In this document: positions 1 through 9,928 of the stretch, piece after piece
How the letters are laid out: every line of letters begins with the position of its first letter
Numbering within the stretch: position 1 is the stretch's first letter
Translations under genes and position numbers: made by a program
DNA from: an uncultured Alphaproteobacteria bacterium
GTDB taxonomy: Bacteria > Pseudomonadota > Alphaproteobacteria > MPNO01 > UBA2964
Reading direction: 5' to 3'
Assembly: GCA_951812775.1 (NCBI GenBank)
Contig: OX638326.1
Span: 2,553,391 to 2,617,390 of the forward strand
Length of the DNA stretch: 64,000 nt
Notes under the pieces: model-generated
Database searches by the model: none
Told to the model about the DNA's origin: nothing
Seen by the model: only the letters and a program-made list of their open reading frames with translations

Positions 1-841
1 TGACCATGGCGAGCGGTGTTGCCGCCATCATCAGAACCATGACACCCCATCCGATCACCGCACACAGCACCGCCACGACATAGCCCGGCTGCCGCACGAC
101 CTCGCCCAGAGGACGTCCTGAATTTTCAAACTTCTGCTCTTCCTGTTTGGGAAACCCAACCAGGGAGACCATAAAGATCAGAAAAATGGGCAAAAAAGCG
201 AGGACCACAAAGGTACTGGCAAACTGGTATGGCGGATTCTGTCCCGGCTCAACTGTCGCCGTGGCCGCTATCCCCGGACCGCAAATAAATTCAATCGCCT
301 TGGCAAAGGTCTCGTTCCCAAGCCACAGACTCGACACATCATGTGTCCATTTGGAAATCTCAGGACCGACAAAAGCAGCAAGCACACCGCCACCAATAAC
401 GAGCGATATCGCAACACTGTGCCATTTCTCATCGGCGACATCTGCAGCGGCAAACCGGTAGGTTTGGCCAGAAATTGTATAGGCGCCAAAGAAGATGATG
501 GCGACAAGGTAAAGTTCAAATGATCCACGAAAGATAGCTGCGGCGGCAATAATAGCGCCCAAAGATCCCATCATAGCGCCAAAGATAAAGCCGGTGCGGC
601 GGCCGAACCGGCGCATCATCATCGCAAGCGGAATGGAGAACGCCGCTGTTGCTTCCCATTGCAATGCCTGTGGCAATGTCGCCAGAGATTTGTTCGATGC
701 AAGCGCCAGCCCGACCAGAGCCGAAACCGATAGAACAACACCAGTTGAACTGTTGAAAAGCGCCTGACACATCGCCAACAGCGCGACGTTCTTCTTCATA
801 CCGGGCTTGCTGGAGCCGGTCGTTTCTGGGGATTCCGCCAT
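1..841 (-). CDS. MFS transporter, C-terminus beyond window edge
   Basis: A major facilitator superfamily permease that would move a small solute across the inner membrane; the substrate cannot be told. The frame is open without a stop from the ATG at 841 down to base 1, giving about 280 residues. It starts with a short hydrophilic tail rich in Glu, Ser and Lys, then a series of hydrophobic helices. The loop MMRRFGRRTGF after the second helix is the basic cytoplasmic loop typical of MFS proteins. A hydrophilic central loop (FPKQEEQKFENSG) separates the two halves. The SDR gene at 1678 lies upstream on the same strand with a 51-nt gap, so the two may be co-transcribed. The C-terminal third is missing only because the window ends. 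Confidence 0.8.
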   Translation of the reverse strand, partial: MAESPETTGSSKPGMKKNVALLAMCQALFNSSTGVVLSVSALVGLALASNKSLATLPQALQWEATAAFSIPLAMMMRRFGRRTGFIFGAMMGSLGAIIAAAAIFRGSFELYLVAIIFFGAYTISGQTYRFAAADVADEKWHSVAISLVIGGGVLAAFVGPEISKWTHDVSSLWLGNETFAKAIEFICGPGIAATATVEPGQNPPYQFASTFVVLAFLPIFLIFMVSLVGFPKQEEQKFENSGRPLGEVVRQPGYVVAVLCAVIGWGVMVLMMAATPLAMV

Positions 842-892
842 AAAGGTTCCAATAATATGATACGCGGGAGGGCCGGTATCTGCATGGCCATA

Positions 893-1678
893 CTAGTGCA
901 TATACATGCCGCCATCTACGTTAACCGTTTGGCCGGTGATAAAGCCCGCAGCACCGCTCAACAGGAAGATGACTGCGCCAACCAGATCGTCCGGCGTTTG
1001 CGGCCGTTTGAAACATTTGCCTTCGTCCTTGCCGCCAAGATAATTCGATGAAGATGAGGCCATTTGGGTTTCACTCAATGTAAAGCCTGGCGTAATCGCA
1101 TTGACACTGATCTTGTCGTCGCCAACCTCGCGCGCCAACGCTCTAGTCAGTCCGATAACGCCTGCCTTGGAGGTTGTATAATCAAGCCGATTGGGATTGC
1201 CCTCCCAAATACGACCGGAGGAAATATTGACGATACTGCCGCCACCGCGTTTTTGCATATGAGGATAAACAGCGCGACTGCATAGAAAGATGCCTTTCAG
1301 ATTGACCGCCATGACTGAGTCCCAGCGATCGGCTGAAATCTCAAACCAGTCTCCCCGCGGCAAAACACTCATGAGCGACGCGTTATTGACCAGACCATCA
1401 ATGCCGCCAAATTCTGATACCGCCGCTTCCGCCATCGCTTGGGTTGCGGCTTCATCCGTCACATCTGTCGGGACAGAAAGCGCTTGCCCGCCATCATCAC
1501 GAATCTTTGCCGCAACCTCATTGGACTCGTCTGCAGCAATGTCCGCCAGGACAACTTTGGCGCCGCCTTCTGCCAGGCGCTGGCTGTAGACCTTACCAAT
1601 ACCGGTCCCGCCACCGGTTACGATAACAACTTTATCTTTCATGCTATAGGCGGTGTTAGCGTCAAACGCTGTGCTCAT
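893..1678 (-). CDS. SDR-family oxidoreductase
   Basis: A classical short-chain dehydrogenase/reductase of 261 residues, expected to oxidise or reduce an alcohol/carbonyl with NAD(P) in the cytoplasm. The cofactor motif TGGGTGIG is at residues 21-28, NNA at 98-100, the catalytic Ser near 153, and Tyr167 with Lys171 in DYTTSK. The C-terminus ends with the usual GQTVNVDGG segment. I chose the ATG at 1678 because AGGGAG lies just upstream of it; an in-frame start at 1699 has no such site. It precedes the MFS gene on the same strand, which suggests linked uptake and oxidation of one compound. The substrate is unknown. Confidence 0.88.
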   Translation of the reverse strand: MSTAFDANTAYSMKDKVVIVTGGGTGIGKVYSQRLAEGGAKVVLADIAADESNEVAAKIRDDGGQALSVPTDVTDEAATQAMAEAAVSEFGGIDGLVNNASLMSVLPRGDWFEISADRWDSVMAVNLKGIFLCSRAVYPHMQKRGGGSIVNISSGRIWEGNPNRLDYTTSKAGVIGLTRALAREVGDDKISVNAITPGFTLSETQMASSSSNYLGGKDEGKCFKRPQTPDDLVGAVIFLLSGAAGFITGQTVNVDGGMYMH

Positions 1679-1761
1679 CTTTATCTCCCTGGTACACAAA
1701 TCAGATTATGAGCCCGACCTAGCGCGATCGACGCCATCAGGCAATCTTCTGCAGAAAATTT

Positions 1762-2289
1762 TTACTTTTTGCCGCAGGCGCGATTGATGGCTTTATGCGC
1801 CGCCGTAAATCCGGCAAGTGAATATCTATCCGTGGTTACGGTACCGCGTTTCGATGTCCCGGTGATAACCATCGTCGTCCCGGCCCGCATTGCAGCAACA
1901 AGGGAGGCGTCGTCACGCGCATCTCGCGACCACGCCGTTGCGCCATCCGTAAACATCGAAAAAGAATTCTTTTTATCGATTTTAACGCTGACGGCGCTGC
2001 CCTTCTTGTAGCTATACCCTGCCGTAATCGAAACCTCATTGTGCGCACGATCAGCGCGTCGATGCGTGACCTGCAAATAGGTGGGCCCTCGGCGCTTGTA
2101 TTTGCCAGCGGACTTCTTGGGTTCGCCGTGGAGATAACAAATCTTTTTCTTATTCTTGCCTGTAATGTGAACCGACCAGTCTTTAAAGACGTTGGCGGGT
2201 TTCACGCCAGCACTCTTTACAGAGCTGGTCGTCACAACGGTGAATCCGATCAGGAAAACTGCCAATGTCGAGATTGATTTGTTTCGCAC
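1762..2289 (-). CDS. IalB-like periplasmic protein
   Basis: A 175-residue exported protein that resembles the invasion-associated locus B (IalB) family common in alphaproteobacteria. The function of most members is unknown; they are periplasmic or surface proteins. Residues 1-27 form a signal peptide (basic start, then AVFLIGFTVVTT, cleavage near KSA). The mature part has the family features: an early W (FKDW), a CY in KKICYL, a long strand-rich middle, and a late Cys in NRACGKK that could pair with the first. Translation seems to begin at GTG 2289, with AGGGAA about eight bases upstream. The neighbours give no functional hint. Confidence 0.7.
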   Translation of the reverse strand: MRNKSISTLAVFLIGFTVVTTSSVKSAGVKPANVFKDWSVHITGKNKKKICYLHGEPKKSAGKYKRRGPTYLQVTHRRADRAHNEVSITAGYSYKKGSAVSVKIDKKNSFSMFTDGATAWSRDARDDASLVAAMRAGTTMVITGTSKRGTVTTDRYSLAGFTAAHKAINRACGKK

Positions 2290-2313
2290 GGTCTTATTTC
2301 CCTAAAATCGTCT

Positions 2314-2889
2314 CTATAAATTTTTCTGTCCGTCATCAACCGCCGCCAGCTTTTGCCGACGGCGCTCTTTCTTTTTCCACACCGGATCACCAAACGCATG
2401 CTCCGGAACCGGTTCAATCGGCCCGCCCGGAACGACCGGTCTGGAACCAAATCGACCCAACGTTTTCACTCTGTCATACATAACAATAGCGCCAGCAGTT
2501 GCAAGATTCAGCGAAAATTGTGTCGGAATTTTGACAATATGATCACAACATTCCTGAAGCCGGGAAGACAGGCTGCCGCGTTCCATTCCCAACACGTACG
2601 CAGCGTTGCGCGGATGCCGGAAACTCGGCAACTCAATCGCATCATCAGTTAATTCAATACCGACCAAAGCACAGCGATCAGGCAGCCGCATCGACTCGAC
2701 ATTGCCAAAGCTATAAAAAGGGACCTGCCCGGCCATATCCGAAGTATCTGATTTCATAAGGTCGGGGTCGAATTTTGCATCAATGGTAAAGACAAACCCT
2801 GCGCCAAACCCATGTGCTGTCCGAAACAAGTTTCCCGCATTCATCGGCTTCGAAACCCCTTCGACACCGATGCCAAAATATCCGCGCAT
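2314..2889 (-). CDS. TrmH/SpoU-family RNA methyltransferase
   Basis: A SPOUT-class methyltransferase of 191 residues that would 2'-O-methylate tRNA or rRNA with SAM. All three family motifs are visible: NAGNLFRTAHGFGAG near the start, GMERGSLS in the middle, and SLNLATAGAIVMYDR toward the end. The basic, Lys/Arg-rich tail (WKKKERRRQKL) suits RNA binding. I take ATG 2889 as the start: AGAAAGG lies upstream, the protein then begins directly with the fold, and a longer reading to 3090 would run into the divergent methyltransferase at 2963. The exact RNA target cannot be told. Confidence 0.85.
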   Translation of the reverse strand: MRGYFGIGVEGVSKPMNAGNLFRTAHGFGAGFVFTIDAKFDPDLMKSDTSDMAGQVPFYSFGNVESMRLPDRCALVGIELTDDAIELPSFRHPRNAAYVLGMERGSLSSRLQECCDHIVKIPTQFSLNLATAGAIVMYDRVKTLGRFGSRPVVPGGPIEPVPEHAFGDPVWKKKERRRQKLAAVDDGQKNL

Positions 2890-2962
2890 TCTGAACCACC
2901 CTTTCTGTCTATAACTATCGGAATCCAGACCAGCCAGCGCAACCCCTCTCAGGAAAACACTC

Positions 2963-4216
2963 ATGGCGACTTCTGACGGCGCTGAGGCGCTGAGCGAACA
3001 ATACGAAAACTTTCCATACCCACCACGTGACCCTGCGGATGAAACGCAGCGCCTGATTACAGGATCGCCCAGCCAACTGGACGAGCTCAATCATTATGTA
3101 TTTGGAGGTCGGCGGGATTTCTCCAAGCCCTTTCGGGCGCTGGTCGCCGGGGGCGGTACGGGTGACGCCGCCATAATGCTGGCACAGCAACTGGCTGATA
3201 CAGGTGGTCCTGGCGACGTCACCTATCTTGACCTCTCTGCCACATCACGAAGCATTGCAGAGGCCAGGGCAAAAGCACGCAGTCTTAAAAACATTCGATT
3301 TTTATCTGGTTCGCTGCTCGACGTTTCATCGATTGCGCCCGGTCCCTATGATTATATCGATTGCTGTGGCGTCCTCCATCATTTGTCTGATCCCGCCGCA
3401 GGATTGCAGGCATTGCGTGACGTCCTCGCAAACGACGGCGGCATGGGACTTATGGTGTATGCCCCGTACGGCCGCACCGGCGTATATCAAGCCCAGTCCA
3501 TGCTGCGGTCGTTAGGGAAATCCAGCGAAACGCCCGGTGATCGTGTGAAAATAGCGCAAGCCGTTCTTAAAGATCTGCCCCAAACAAACTGGTTGCGACG
3601 CAACCCGCTGGTAGGCGATCACCTTAACGAGGGCGATGCCGGGCTGTATGACCTTTTACTACACAGCCAGGATCGAGCCTATACCGTGCAGGAGGTGAAC
3701 GAGCTCGTTACCGGCGCCGATATGAAAGTCGTGAGTTTTATCGCCCCGTTTGCCTATGATCCCACGCTCCACCTGAGTGATCCAAAAATCACAGAACGGT
3801 TGAATGCCCTCCCCTGGATAGAGCGTTGCGCCTTTGCGGAACAGCTAACCGGCAGCCTGAAAACACATATTTTCTATGCCACGAAAAGTACTCGTAAAGG
3901 GAAATCGGTTGCTGATGCAGCTGAATTGGATCTAGCACCAATCTTGGTTGGACTTGATCCAAAACAGGCAGCTACGGCACTCCGCCAATCGGGTCAACTC
4001 AACGCCGAGTTGGAGGGGCTCAAGCTCTCTTTTCCAGTTTCGAGCGAGGAATGTTCCGTTCTGGAGCTGATGAATGGCAGTCAAACGCGACAAGAGTTGT
4101 TGAATATCCTTACTGTCCTCCGCACGGATATGACGCCGGAAGCTTTTGACACGGCCTATGATCGATTGTTCAGAATTTTAAACGGCCTGAATTTAGCGTT
4201 TCTACGAACGCCCTAA
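2963..4216 (+). CDS. Class I SAM-dependent methyltransferase with extra C-terminal domain
   Basis: A 417-residue protein with a Rossmann methyltransferase domain in its first half. The SAM motif is LVAGGGTGDAA near residue 55, followed by an acidic YLDLS strand and DYIDCCGVLHHL, a typical motif IV region. The last 110 or so residues form a separate domain (SECSVLELMNGSQTRQELL) that looks like a winged-helix-type module seen in some bacterial methyltransferases of unknown substrate. The ATG has AGGAAAA upstream. The gene is divergent from the SpoU methyltransferase with a 73-nt gap that must hold both promoters. Confidence 0.8.
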   Translation: MATSDGAEALSEQYENFPYPPRDPADETQRLITGSPSQLDELNHYVFGGRRDFSKPFRALVAGGGTGDAAIMLAQQLADTGGPGDVTYLDLSATSRSIAEARAKARSLKNIRFLSGSLLDVSSIAPGPYDYIDCCGVLHHLSDPAAGLQALRDVLANDGGMGLMVYAPYGRTGVYQAQSMLRSLGKSSETPGDRVKIAQAVLKDLPQTNWLRRNPLVGDHLNEGDAGLYDLLLHSQDRAYTVQEVNELVTGADMKVVSFIAPFAYDPTLHLSDPKITERLNALPWIERCAFAEQLTGSLKTHIFYATKSTRKGKSVADAAELDLAPILVGLDPKQAATALRQSGQLNAELEGLKLSFPVSSEECSVLELMNGSQTRQELLNILTVLRTDMTPEAFDTAYDRLFRILNGLNLAFLRTP

Positions 4217-4220
4217 AAAG

Positions 4221-7034
4221 TTATTCAGCGGCGGAAGGTCGCTCTACCGCGCGCCAGGCGGGAAAACTTACGATGATCGAAGTCCCCACGCCAACAGTAC
4301 TATCGACGGTCAGCGTGCCGCCATGCCGTTCAACGAGCGATTTTGTCAGCGGCAGCCCAAGGCCAGTCCCTTCATGACGACGGCTGAGAGTACTGTCTAC
4401 CTGCCCGAACGGCATCAAGGCTTGCACAAGATCTTCTTTGGCAATGCCAATACCCGTGTCACGAACGGTCAACACAACATTTTCCGATTGCTCAAAACGT
4501 GCTGAAATTGAAATAGCACCACTGCGCTCCGTAAACTTCACAGCATTGCTTAGAAGATTAATGACAATCTGTTTGATCTTTCTCTCATCGGCGCGGAGAA
4601 GGGGCAGTGTTTCTTCGATCGTCGACTCCAGCTTCAAACCGCCTTCATCGGCACGTGGCGCAACAACGCGCAAACACCGCTCGACACAGAGTTCGAGATT
4701 AACCTCTTCTTCCGACAGATCGAGTTTTCCGGCCTCAATTTTTGACAGATCGAGAATATCGTTGATGACGTCGTGTAAGTGACTGCCACTTTGATAAATA
4801 TCGCTTACATAGTCGTTATATTGTTGATTCCCAAGCGGCCCAAACATCTCTCTCTGCATGAGATCAGAAAAGCCAATGATTGCGTTTAGAGGGGTACGCA
4901 ATTCATGGCTGATATTGGCAAGAAATTCCGTCTTCGTCCGGTTCGCAATGTCCGCTTCTTCCTTGCTTCTGATGAGCACCTCTTCCGCTTCAATCTGTTC
5001 GGTCACGTCACGCATGACGACAATACCGCCGCGCTCTCCTTCCCAGTCAATTGCTGCAGCAGCCACCTCGGCCCAAAACCACGACCCATCAAGGCGGAGG
5101 CGTTTTTGGCGCATGAAGACAGTCCGCGTGCCTTCCCCAACCACAACGCTGCGGCGTTTTTGGACTATTTCATGAAATTTCGGATGCGTAAGATCGAGGG
5201 CTTCTTTGCCCATCAGATCTTCTGGCGCTTCAGCGCCAAACAGATTTAGAGCAGCTTCATTGGACAACACAATATGGCCACCCTTGTGAACATAAACTGC
5301 ATCAGGGAGTAGATTGACGAGAGCGCGATACCTTTCATCACTTTCCCGCAGCCGGTTTTCATTTTCGCGGCGGTTGGTGACGTCTTCGGTCAAGGTGACG
5401 GTAAACCCTTCCTGCGTGCGGTGTTCGGTCACTGAATACCAACGATTTGCACTCCCCTGACACTCATAGGAACCATTGGCCGCCTGATGCCGATATCGGC
5501 GCTGAGCCAACCAATCTTCCGCACTATTTTCTCCAACGCGGCTGCCAATTTCTGCTGCGATGCCACCGATGATCTCCTCAAATGCGACACCCTCCGCAAT
5601 GACAGACGGGTCAGGGTGGTAAGTCATTACCCGGTGATTCCACAAAACCAACCGGTCATCTTTGTCCCAAAGCATAAAGCCGTTGGGCATTGTATCGATT
5701 GCTTGCAATAACCATTGATGTGCCTGGCGCGCACGATCGGCGATCTGATGCTCTTCCGTAACATCCATCACAACACCATCCCAGACGATGGCACCGTCTT
5801 CGCGCCTGTGCGGACGCCCCATCAACCGAAGCCAGACAGCGCCGCCACCCCTTTTGGAGAGTGGTACGTCCATTGTAAGGGGTTCCAGTTTTTCAGCAGA
5901 CTCCCGGATGGAGCGGTAATAGTCGTCGCGAAAATCAGGCAGAATGAGATCGATAAACGGAGAAAGGTCGTCACAAATTTCTTGCGCGGAAATACCCGTA
6001 ATTTCCTCAATATCAGCGCTGGCGTAACTGAAGGATAATTTCCCGTCAGGCTCCATTACACGTTGGAATACCGCACCGGGCATGTTGTCTGTTATCGCGC
6101 TGAAGCATCTTTCAGTCTCAGCGTATGCCTCCTCTGCGCGCTTGCGGGCTGAAATGTCCCGGACCACTCCCAGGAAAGCCGGAACGCCCTCCCATTCGAT
6201 AAAGGTCGCGACAGTTTCGACGTCAACGATAGAGCCATCAAGCCGGATACGCCGTTGCTCGGCCGGGTCCAGTTGGGTTTTGTGTTTGAGAACAGCTTCC
6301 CGTCTGTCTATTTGCAGCTGACGGTCTTCTTCCGGGATAAAGCTTAACGAATCTTTCCCGATAAGCTCATCAGATGAGGATGCACCAAACAAGCGAAGCG
6401 CGGCGGCATTTACAAAAACAACTTTTTCTTCGATGTGAATAATGACAGCGTCAGGAAGAGCTTCAAGAAGCTCGCGATGCAGGTTTTCGCTATACCGTAA
6501 ACGTTCTTCTCGGGCCTTAATCTCTGTCAGATCTGCATAAACGCCAACCACACCGCCTTCGCGGGTACGTTTTTTGGTCTGCCGCTTCCAACGACCAGAG
6601 GGATAGAGAATTTCAGAAACCGACGGCAAATTATTGTGCCGTTCTCGGGCCTTTTCTGCGATTTGTTCTCAAGGCAGGTCTGCACCATCCCACAACCCCG
6701 ACTGAAGTGCCGCATCAACAAGCTCATCGAAAGTTTGTCCTATTTGCAGCCCTTTTGACCCGGAAGCCCAAACATCCTCGACATATCTTTTATTGAAAAT
6801 CTATAACCGATCATCAGCATCAAATAGGGCGAACCCTTCGGACATCGCATCAATGGCTTCCCGCAGTCGCTGTTCCGATTGATTATGCTGCGCTTCAAGG
6901 CGTTTTATTTTTTCTTCCGCGCGCGCCTGTTCTGCCTCAAGAGCGGTGATTTTCGCCCTGAGTTTTTGTTCTTCAGAAACTTTTTTTGGCCACCCATAGG
7001 CTAGGTGATCCCAGAACTCCGAAGGTTTCGGCAT
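4221..7034 (-). pseudogene. Multi-PAS sensor histidine kinase with two in-frame stops
   Basis: A soluble hybrid of several PAS domains and a histidine kinase core, broken near its start. The frame from ATG 7034 encodes a coiled-coil start (EEQKLRAKITALEAEQARAE) and the first half of a PAS domain, then meets TAG at 6801-6803. The same frame continues with sensible PAS sequence (IFNKRYVEDVW), meets TGA at 6669-6671, and then stays open to 4221. The last 802 codons hold four more PAS domains, an H-box with His575 in ISHELRTP, an N-box (NLLSNAVKFT), and G-boxes DTGIGI and GTGLGLP. No membrane segment is seen. The only start before the long part is TTG 6629, which lacks a ribosome site. Other genes here use TGA and TAG as ordinary stops, so recoding is unlikely. 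A pseudogene, or two sequencing errors, are the main options. Confidence 0.8.
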
Positions 7035-7084
7035 TAAGCAAACATTAATGAATGGGGATCGTTAACAACCCGTTAACTAATTGA

Positions 7085-7843
7085 TCAATTCACGCCGACG
7101 GCATCACCTAAAGTGGGTCCGATTTCCATATTGAGCACCAAATCGGCAAATTTATCGAGGTCCGTGGGCTCGCGATTAAGAATCACCAAAGCAGCACCTT
7201 TTTGCGCTGCCGTTTGGGGAAATCCAGCTGCCGGATAAACTTGCAGGGAGGAACCAATTGCAAGGAACAGATCGCACGCCAGCGTTTCTTCCTGCGCCCT
7301 GCGCATGGGACCCTCTAGCATCGGTTGGCCAAATGATATGGTTGCCGCCTTGAGCAGCCCGCCACAGGCATCGCAATCAAGGATCGTTCCATCTCCCAGA
7401 AAGGCCTGCCGAATAGGCTCAAAATCGTGCCGCAACCCGCAGGCCAGGCAAGACGCATAAGTGCTATTGCCATGCAGTTCGACAATCTTTTCTTCAGGTA
7501 TACCTGAAGCCAGATGAAGACCATCGGTGTTTTGCGTAATGACCGCAGACACCTTGCCATCGCGCACGAGTTTTTCGACAGCTCGGTGCCCTCGATTTGG
7601 TTCCGCTCCCTCAAACCCGTAGGAATCGTCAAATTTTCGGCGCCATGACTCGCGTCGTGACTCTTCCGAAGAAATATAATCGTTATAAAGAATAGGGCTG
7701 TACTTCGTCCAAACGCCCCCCGGACTCCGAAAATCGGGTATACCCGATTCCGTACTGATCCCGGCGCCCGTAAATACCACCGCCTGTTCGCTGATATCGA
7801 GCAACCGACGAAACTCCTCAAGCCGCCAATGATCATCCGTCAT
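7085..7843 (-). CDS. NAD-dependent protein deacylase (sirtuin)
   Basis: A 252-residue Sir2-family enzyme that removes acyl groups from lysine side chains using NAD. Visible signatures are GAGIS at 26-30, SGIPDFR at 33-39, QNTDGLH at 104-110, catalytic His124 in ELHG, and four zinc cysteines (132, 135, 157, 160). Like other bacterial sirtuins it has almost no extra tail. It lies 57 nt downstream of acetoacetyl-CoA synthetase on the same strand. Sirtuins of the CobB type are known to reactivate acyl-CoA synthetases by deacetylating the active-site lysine, so this neighbour is a plausible client; that link is inference. Confidence 0.92.
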   Translation of the reverse strand: MTDDHWRLEEFRRLLDISEQAVVFTGAGISTESGIPDFRSPGGVWTKYSPILYNDYISSEESRRESWRRKFDDSYGFEGAEPNRGHRAVEKLVRDGKVSAVITQNTDGLHLASGIPEEKIVELHGNSTYASCLACGLRHDFEPIRQAFLGDGTILDCDACGGLLKAATISFGQPMLEGPMRRAQEETLACDLFLAIGSSLQVYPAAGFPQTAAQKGAALVILNREPTDLDKFADLVLNMEIGPTLGDAVGVN

Positions 7844-7900
7844 GTATGCCCTCCTCTCATCAGAATTGGGAAGTTTATGGAGCGGGCAAATTCAGCGCAA

Positions 7901-9853
7901 CTAACTGCGCAGTTCAATCAGATCGCGGAAATGATCCAAGGCACCGGGATTAGCCAGCGCTTCGGTGTTCCGCACAACCCGACCATGAATAACGTCGCGC
8001 ACAGCGAGTTCCGTGATTTTACCTGATTTTGTTCTGGGTATATCCGGTACCGCTAGAATCTTTGAAGGAACGTGGCGTGGTGTCAGATTCGCTCGAATCT
8101 GAGTTTTCACCTGATCGATCAGCACGTCATCAAGCGAATGTCCATCGCGCAATCGCAGGAACAAAATTATCCGGGCATCCCCTTCCCAATCCTGCCCAAC
8201 AGCGATGGCCTCTTCTACGGCCTCCAACTGTTCGACCTGGCTGTAAATTTCAGCTGTCCCGATCCTGACGCCGCCCGGATTAAGGGTGGCATCGGAGCGG
8301 CCCTGAATAATCATGCCGCCATTTTCGGTCAGCGCGACCCAATCGCCGTGACACCATACGCATGGAAAACGTTCAAAATAGGCTGCCCGGTAACGCTCAT
8401 CTTTCGCGTCATTCCAGAAACCAACTGGCATCGACGGAAAGGGTTTCAAACACACCAGCTCACCCAACTCACCAACAATCGACTGGCCGCCATCGTCGTA
8501 AACAGCAACATCCATCCCAAGACAAACAGCCTGAATTTCGCCTCGCCAAACTGGTCCTATTGGGTTACCGCCAACAAAGCAGCCAACGATATCGGTGCCC
8601 CCCGAGATCGATGAGACACAAATATCGGATTTTATATTCTGATAGATATAGTCAAAACTCTCCGGCACCAGTGGTGATCCCGTCGACATCAACGTCCGAA
8701 TGCTGGACAAGTCGTGGATTTCGCCCGGTATTAAATTGGCATTTTTTGCGGCATCGATGAACTTTGCTGATGTGCCCAAATGCGTCATCTGGGACTTATC
8801 CGCAAATTCAAACAGACTGTTTCCGTCTGGATAAAATGGTGAACCATCATAGAGCAGAAGAGTCGCTTCGGCGGCGAGTCCCGATACCAGCCAGTTCCAC
8901 ATCATCCAGCCAAGTGTGGTGAAATAAAAGACGCGGTCGCCCGGTTTTACATCAGTCTGAAGAAGATGATCTTTTAAATGCTGGATCAGCGTTCCACCAG
9001 CGCCATGCACGATACATTTGGGCACACCGGTGGTGCCCGATGAAAACAGGATGTAGAGCGGGTGATTAAATTCGAACCGCTCGAAGTCGATTTCTACCGC
9101 GTCGTACTCTTCAATAAATTGAGCGAGCCCAACCTTGGCTGACCCTTTCACCGCCACAGGGTTTTCTGTGTCATAAGGGATGATGACCACAGATTGGACC
9201 GTCGGTAATTTCTTACACACTTCATCGATGCGTTCGGTGCAATCAATTGCGCGGCCATTGTAAAAATACTGATCGGCGGCAAAGAGGAGTTTAGGCTCGA
9301 TCTGTCCAAAACGATCAAGAACGCCCTGGGTCCCAAAATCGGGAGAGCAAGAAGACCAAACCGCGCCGAGGTTGGCTGTCGCCAGCATGGCAGCAATCGA
9401 TTCTGGTAGGTTCGGCAGATAACCTGCGACCCGATCACCCGCTTGGATACCGGCTTCCCGCATTGCCTGGGTCAATCGAGAAACAAGATTATAGAGATCT
9501 TCACCGGTCAGGGTCCGCTTAACGCCTGTTTCACCGCGAAAAATCAATGCAGGGATATCACCCCTGTTGCGCAAAAGGTTTTCAGCAAAATTCAGCCGTG
9601 CGTTGGGGAAAAAAACCGCCCCCGGCATTTGGTTAGGATTCCGCAACACAATGTCGTCAGGACGATCACCCAATACACCCGCAAAATCCCACAGGGTTAG
9701 CCAAAAGTTTTCTGATTGATCAACCGACCATTGATGTAGAGCAGCATAATCGGGGCATGAGACACCCCATCGCGCTTCAACAGTAGCGATGAATTTTGTC
9801 AGATTGCTGGCCGCAATTCGTGCAGGATCAGGCTGCCAAAGTTTTTTACTCAA
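7901..9853 (-). CDS. aacS: Acetoacetyl-CoA synthetase
   Basis: An ANL-superfamily ligase of 650 residues, the usual length for acetoacetate-CoA ligase, which joins acetoacetate to CoA with ATP and feeds ketone-body or PHB-derived carbon back into metabolism. The N-terminal domain (LWQPDPARI, FWLTLWDF) is typical of acetoacetate ligases. The AMP-binding loop is SSGTTGVPKCIVHG, the aspartate motif is HGDWVAL, and the C-terminal lysine is in RTKSGKITE, the site regulated by acetylation in related synthetases. The start is TTG 9853 with AAGGAG nine bases before it. The sirtuin gene follows on the same strand. Confidence 0.9.
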   Translation of the reverse strand: MSKKLWQPDPARIAASNLTKFIATVEARWGVSCPDYAALHQWSVDQSENFWLTLWDFAGVLGDRPDDIVLRNPNQMPGAVFFPNARLNFAENLLRNRGDIPALIFRGETGVKRTLTGEDLYNLVSRLTQAMREAGIQAGDRVAGYLPNLPESIAAMLATANLGAVWSSCSPDFGTQGVLDRFGQIEPKLLFAADQYFYNGRAIDCTERIDEVCKKLPTVQSVVIIPYDTENPVAVKGSAKVGLAQFIEEYDAVEIDFERFEFNHPLYILFSSGTTGVPKCIVHGAGGTLIQHLKDHLLQTDVKPGDRVFYFTTLGWMMWNWLVSGLAAEATLLLYDGSPFYPDGNSLFEFADKSQMTHLGTSAKFIDAAKNANLIPGEIHDLSSIRTLMSTGSPLVPESFDYIYQNIKSDICVSSISGGTDIVGCFVGGNPIGPVWRGEIQAVCLGMDVAVYDDGGQSIVGELGELVCLKPFPSMPVGFWNDAKDERYRAAYFERFPCVWCHGDWVALTENGGMIIQGRSDATLNPGGVRIGTAEIYSQVEQLEAVEEAIAVGQDWEGDARIILFLRLRDGHSLDDVLIDQVKTQIRANLTPRHVPSKILAVPDIPRTKSGKITELAVRDVIHGRVVRNTEALANPGALDHFRDLIELRS

Positions 9854-9928
9854 CGTGGTCCACTCCTTTGCAACCTACTAGGCCAACTCGTTCCCGGGGC
9901 GTCAAGTTGGCCGCACCCATTTACAACG

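Noticed and set aside
6669-6803. TAG and TGA as recoded codons (selenocysteine or pyrrolysine)
   Set aside because: No tRNA or stem-loop was seen, and other genes in the window end with these codons as ordinary stops.
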